A stretch of 5,953 nt of DNA from Chromatiales bacterium (GTDB lineage: Bacteria; Pseudomonadota; Gammaproteobacteria; Thiohalomonadales; Thiohalomonadaceae). The notes beneath the pieces were generated by a model. It did not search any database. It had not been told where the DNA came from and was given only the letters and a program-made list of their open reading frames with translations. The position numbers were made by a program, and so were the translations under genes. Shown piece after piece: positions 4,382 to 5,953 of this stretch (positions within the stretch are counted from its first letter, which is position 1; each line of letters starts with the position of its first letter). Where the stretch lies: assembly GCA_029864785.1 (NCBI GenBank), contig JAOTST010000113.1:1-5953 (forward strand). The letters are read 5' to 3'.

Positions 4382-5953
4382 ATGTCCTTTCGTCTACGCC
4401 ATTTTTTGGCTGCCCGCACGCCTCTACTACTTTGGGCAAGCTGGTTTGCTGTCGCCAATAGCGTGCTGTTTTCAGGGGTTGCGATTAAATATTTTATTGA
4501 TGCGCAGCAAACCTTCTCCACCGATGCTCAAGCCTATCTGATCGCCGCTACCTTGGGGCACTTTAGTCTACTGAGTTACGCAATGTTTATTGTAGTACTG
4601 CTACCGCTGATTATATTGCTGCCACTTAAGCGACTGATCCAGCCATTGGCCGTGCTTTTCGCTTTTGCCGGTTTACTGCTGCTGATTGGCGATACGCTAA
4701 TCTATAATTTGTATAAATTTCATCTCAGTGGCTTTGTTTTTGACCTGCTGATTAATGGCGGTGGTGAGGTCTTCTCATTTTCAAAGCAGACCTGGATGCT
4801 TACAGCTGTGGTTAGCCTCAGTGCCTTATTGCTAGAGGTAGGGCTGGCATTGATAGTTTGGCAAAGCTGTGTTCAACGGCGCTCGATAGTGAGCGGGTGG
4901 TGGGTTGGAGTCATTCTGCTGCTAGCTCTACTGAGTAGTCAATCTATCCACGCCTGGGCCGATGCCGCCTATTATCGTTCTATTACCAGCACCAGCCGCT
5001 ATTTGCCATTCTATTATCCGGCGACGGCCAAACGTTTTTTTGAAAGACATAATCTGGTTGATCTGCAAGCCAATCGAAATCAACGCAGTATTAAGCAGGT
5101 TGTTACAGGGGATCTTGATTACCCTAAAACCGCAATGCAGTGCAGCAAGCCTGAACAACCTTTGAACCTGCTCTATATTGTTATTGATAGCTGGCGTTAT
5201 GACATGATGAGTTCATCGGTAACTCCCAATATTGCTGATTTTTCTAAAAGTGAATCGACACTATCGTTTCAGCAACATTTTAGTGGAGGAAACTCGACTC
5301 GTTCAGGAATATTCAGTCTCTTTTACGGATTGCCAAGCACCTACTGGAATACCATTAGTAGCAGCCAGGTGGGTGCTGTATTAATTGACCAGTTACAGGC
5401 ACAAAACTATCAGATGGGCATCTTTGCTTCGGCCAAATTAACAAGCCCGGCGTTTGATCGAACTGTTTTTGCTAATGTTAAAAATCTTAAAGTAAATACT
5501 AAAGGTGATACATCCTGGCGGCGTGATCGAAAAATTACGGATAATTGGCTAGAATTTGTTAAAAATAAAAATAGTAGCCAGCCATTTTTTGGTTTTCTAT
5601 TTTATGATTCTATTCATGGTTATAGTTTGCCACCCGATTATCCACGGCTATTTCAACCTGCCTGGAAAGAGGTGAATCACCTAGAGTTAAATAATGAGCT
5701 GGAGCCAACACCCTATCTAAATCTCTATAAGACGACGGCAAATTATGTTGATTCATTGGTGAAAGAGGTTCTGACACAGCTTAAAGATCGACAGCTTCTG
5801 GATAAAACCATCGTCGTTATTACCAGTGATCATGGTGAAGAGTTTAATGAAACGAAAATGAATAACTGGGGACATGGAAGTAACTTTACCCGTTATCAAA
5901 CTCAAGTTCCGTTGGTAGTCCACTGGCCTGGGAAGCAGCACCAGAGCATATTG
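4382..5953 (+). CDS. yejM: YejM/PbgA/LapC-like inner-membrane LPS-homeostasis protein, 3' end beyond window
   Basis: 524 codons are open to the right edge with no stop; E. coli YejM has 586. Five hydrophobic helices (about 14-38, 52-81, 84-108, 137-160, 172-193) form the DUF3413 membrane domain. The segment WADAAYYRSIT through YYPATAKRFFERHNL (192-225) matches the E. coli linker that binds lipid A at the periplasmic membrane surface. A periplasmic alkaline-phosphatase-superfamily domain follows from about 261. In E. coli YejM restrains LapB, so that FtsH does not degrade LpxC, and thereby tunes LPS synthesis; I infer the same role here. Unlike E. coli, the domain keeps Asp269 (VIDSWR), Thr306 (GGNSTRSG), His412 (SIHGYS), Asp483-His484 (SDHGEE) and His498 (WGHG), the layout of metal-dependent phosphotransferases. 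The start is ATG 4382: an in-frame TAG lies at 4364-4366 with no other start codon between, though no Shine-Dalgarno is visible. Confidence 0.9.
   Translation, partial: MSFRLRHFLAARTPLLLWASWFAVANSVLFSGVAIKYFIDAQQTFSTDAQAYLIAATLGHFSLLSYAMFIVVLLPLIILLPLKRLIQPLAVLFAFAGLLLLIGDTLIYNLYKFHLSGFVFDLLINGGGEVFSFSKQTWMLTAVVSLSALLLEVGLALIVWQSCVQRRSIVSGWWVGVILLLALLSSQSIHAWADAAYYRSITSTSRYLPFYYPATAKRFFERHNLVDLQANRNQRSIKQVVTGDLDYPKTAMQCSKPEQPLNLLYIVIDSWRYDMMSSSVTPNIADFSKSESTLSFQQHFSGGNSTRSGIFSLFYGLPSTYWNTISSSQVGAVLIDQLQAQNYQMGIFASAKLTSPAFDRTVFANVKNLKVNTKGDTSWRRDRKITDNWLEFVKNKNSSQPFFGFLFYDSIHGYSLPPDYPRLFQPAWKEVNHLELNNELEPTPYLNLYKTTANYVDSLVKEVLTQLKDRQLLDKTIVVITSDHGEEFNETKMNNWGHGSNFTRYQTQVPLVVHWPGKQHQSIL

Noticed and set aside
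4270..4521. 83-codon open frame on the minus strand
   Set aside because: Mostly antisense to the yejM membrane domain. It has no recognisable protein features and no plausible ribosome site.

Overview
The window looks like chromosomal DNA of a gammaproteobacterium. The order rluE (minus), clpS-clpA (plus), infA (minus) is, from memory, the same order and orientation as around E. coli clpA. The proteins are close to their gammaproteobacterial counterparts, including a YejM-type membrane protein, which implies an LPS-containing outer membrane. Species cannot be named from this sequence.

Layout. Positions 1-56 may hold the last codons of a plus-strand gene cut by the left edge. Positions 42-599 (minus) encode RluE, a 23S rRNA pseudouridine synthase. 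A 169-bp divergent spacer with a 7+7 bp dyad separates it from clpS (769-1101, plus) and clpA (1130-3391, plus), the adaptor and unfoldase of the ClpAP protease. clpA converges on infA (3449-3667, minus; initiation factor IF-1) across 57 bp. The two gene ends form an inverted repeat that may serve as a terminator for infA. A divergent spacer of about 230 bp follows, then a 78-residue DUF465/YdcH-family protein (3898-4134, plus) ending in a textbook hairpin terminator (4151-4179). An AT-rich, repeat-laden spacer (4180-4381) contains a perfect 22-bp palindrome. From 4382 to the right edge an open frame of 524 codons encodes most of a YejM/PbgA/LapC-like protein: five membrane helices plus a periplasmic alkaline-phosphatase-superfamily domain.

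The genes are mostly housekeeping: rRNA modification and translation initiation (rluE, infA), regulated proteolysis (clpS, clpA) and envelope LPS homeostasis (yejM). I see no mobile element, CRISPR array, tRNA or defence system, and no evidence for a new multi-gene system. The most informative points are that this YejM keeps the metal and nucleophile residues that E. coli YejM has largely lost, and that several perfect dyads sit in the intergenic regions.
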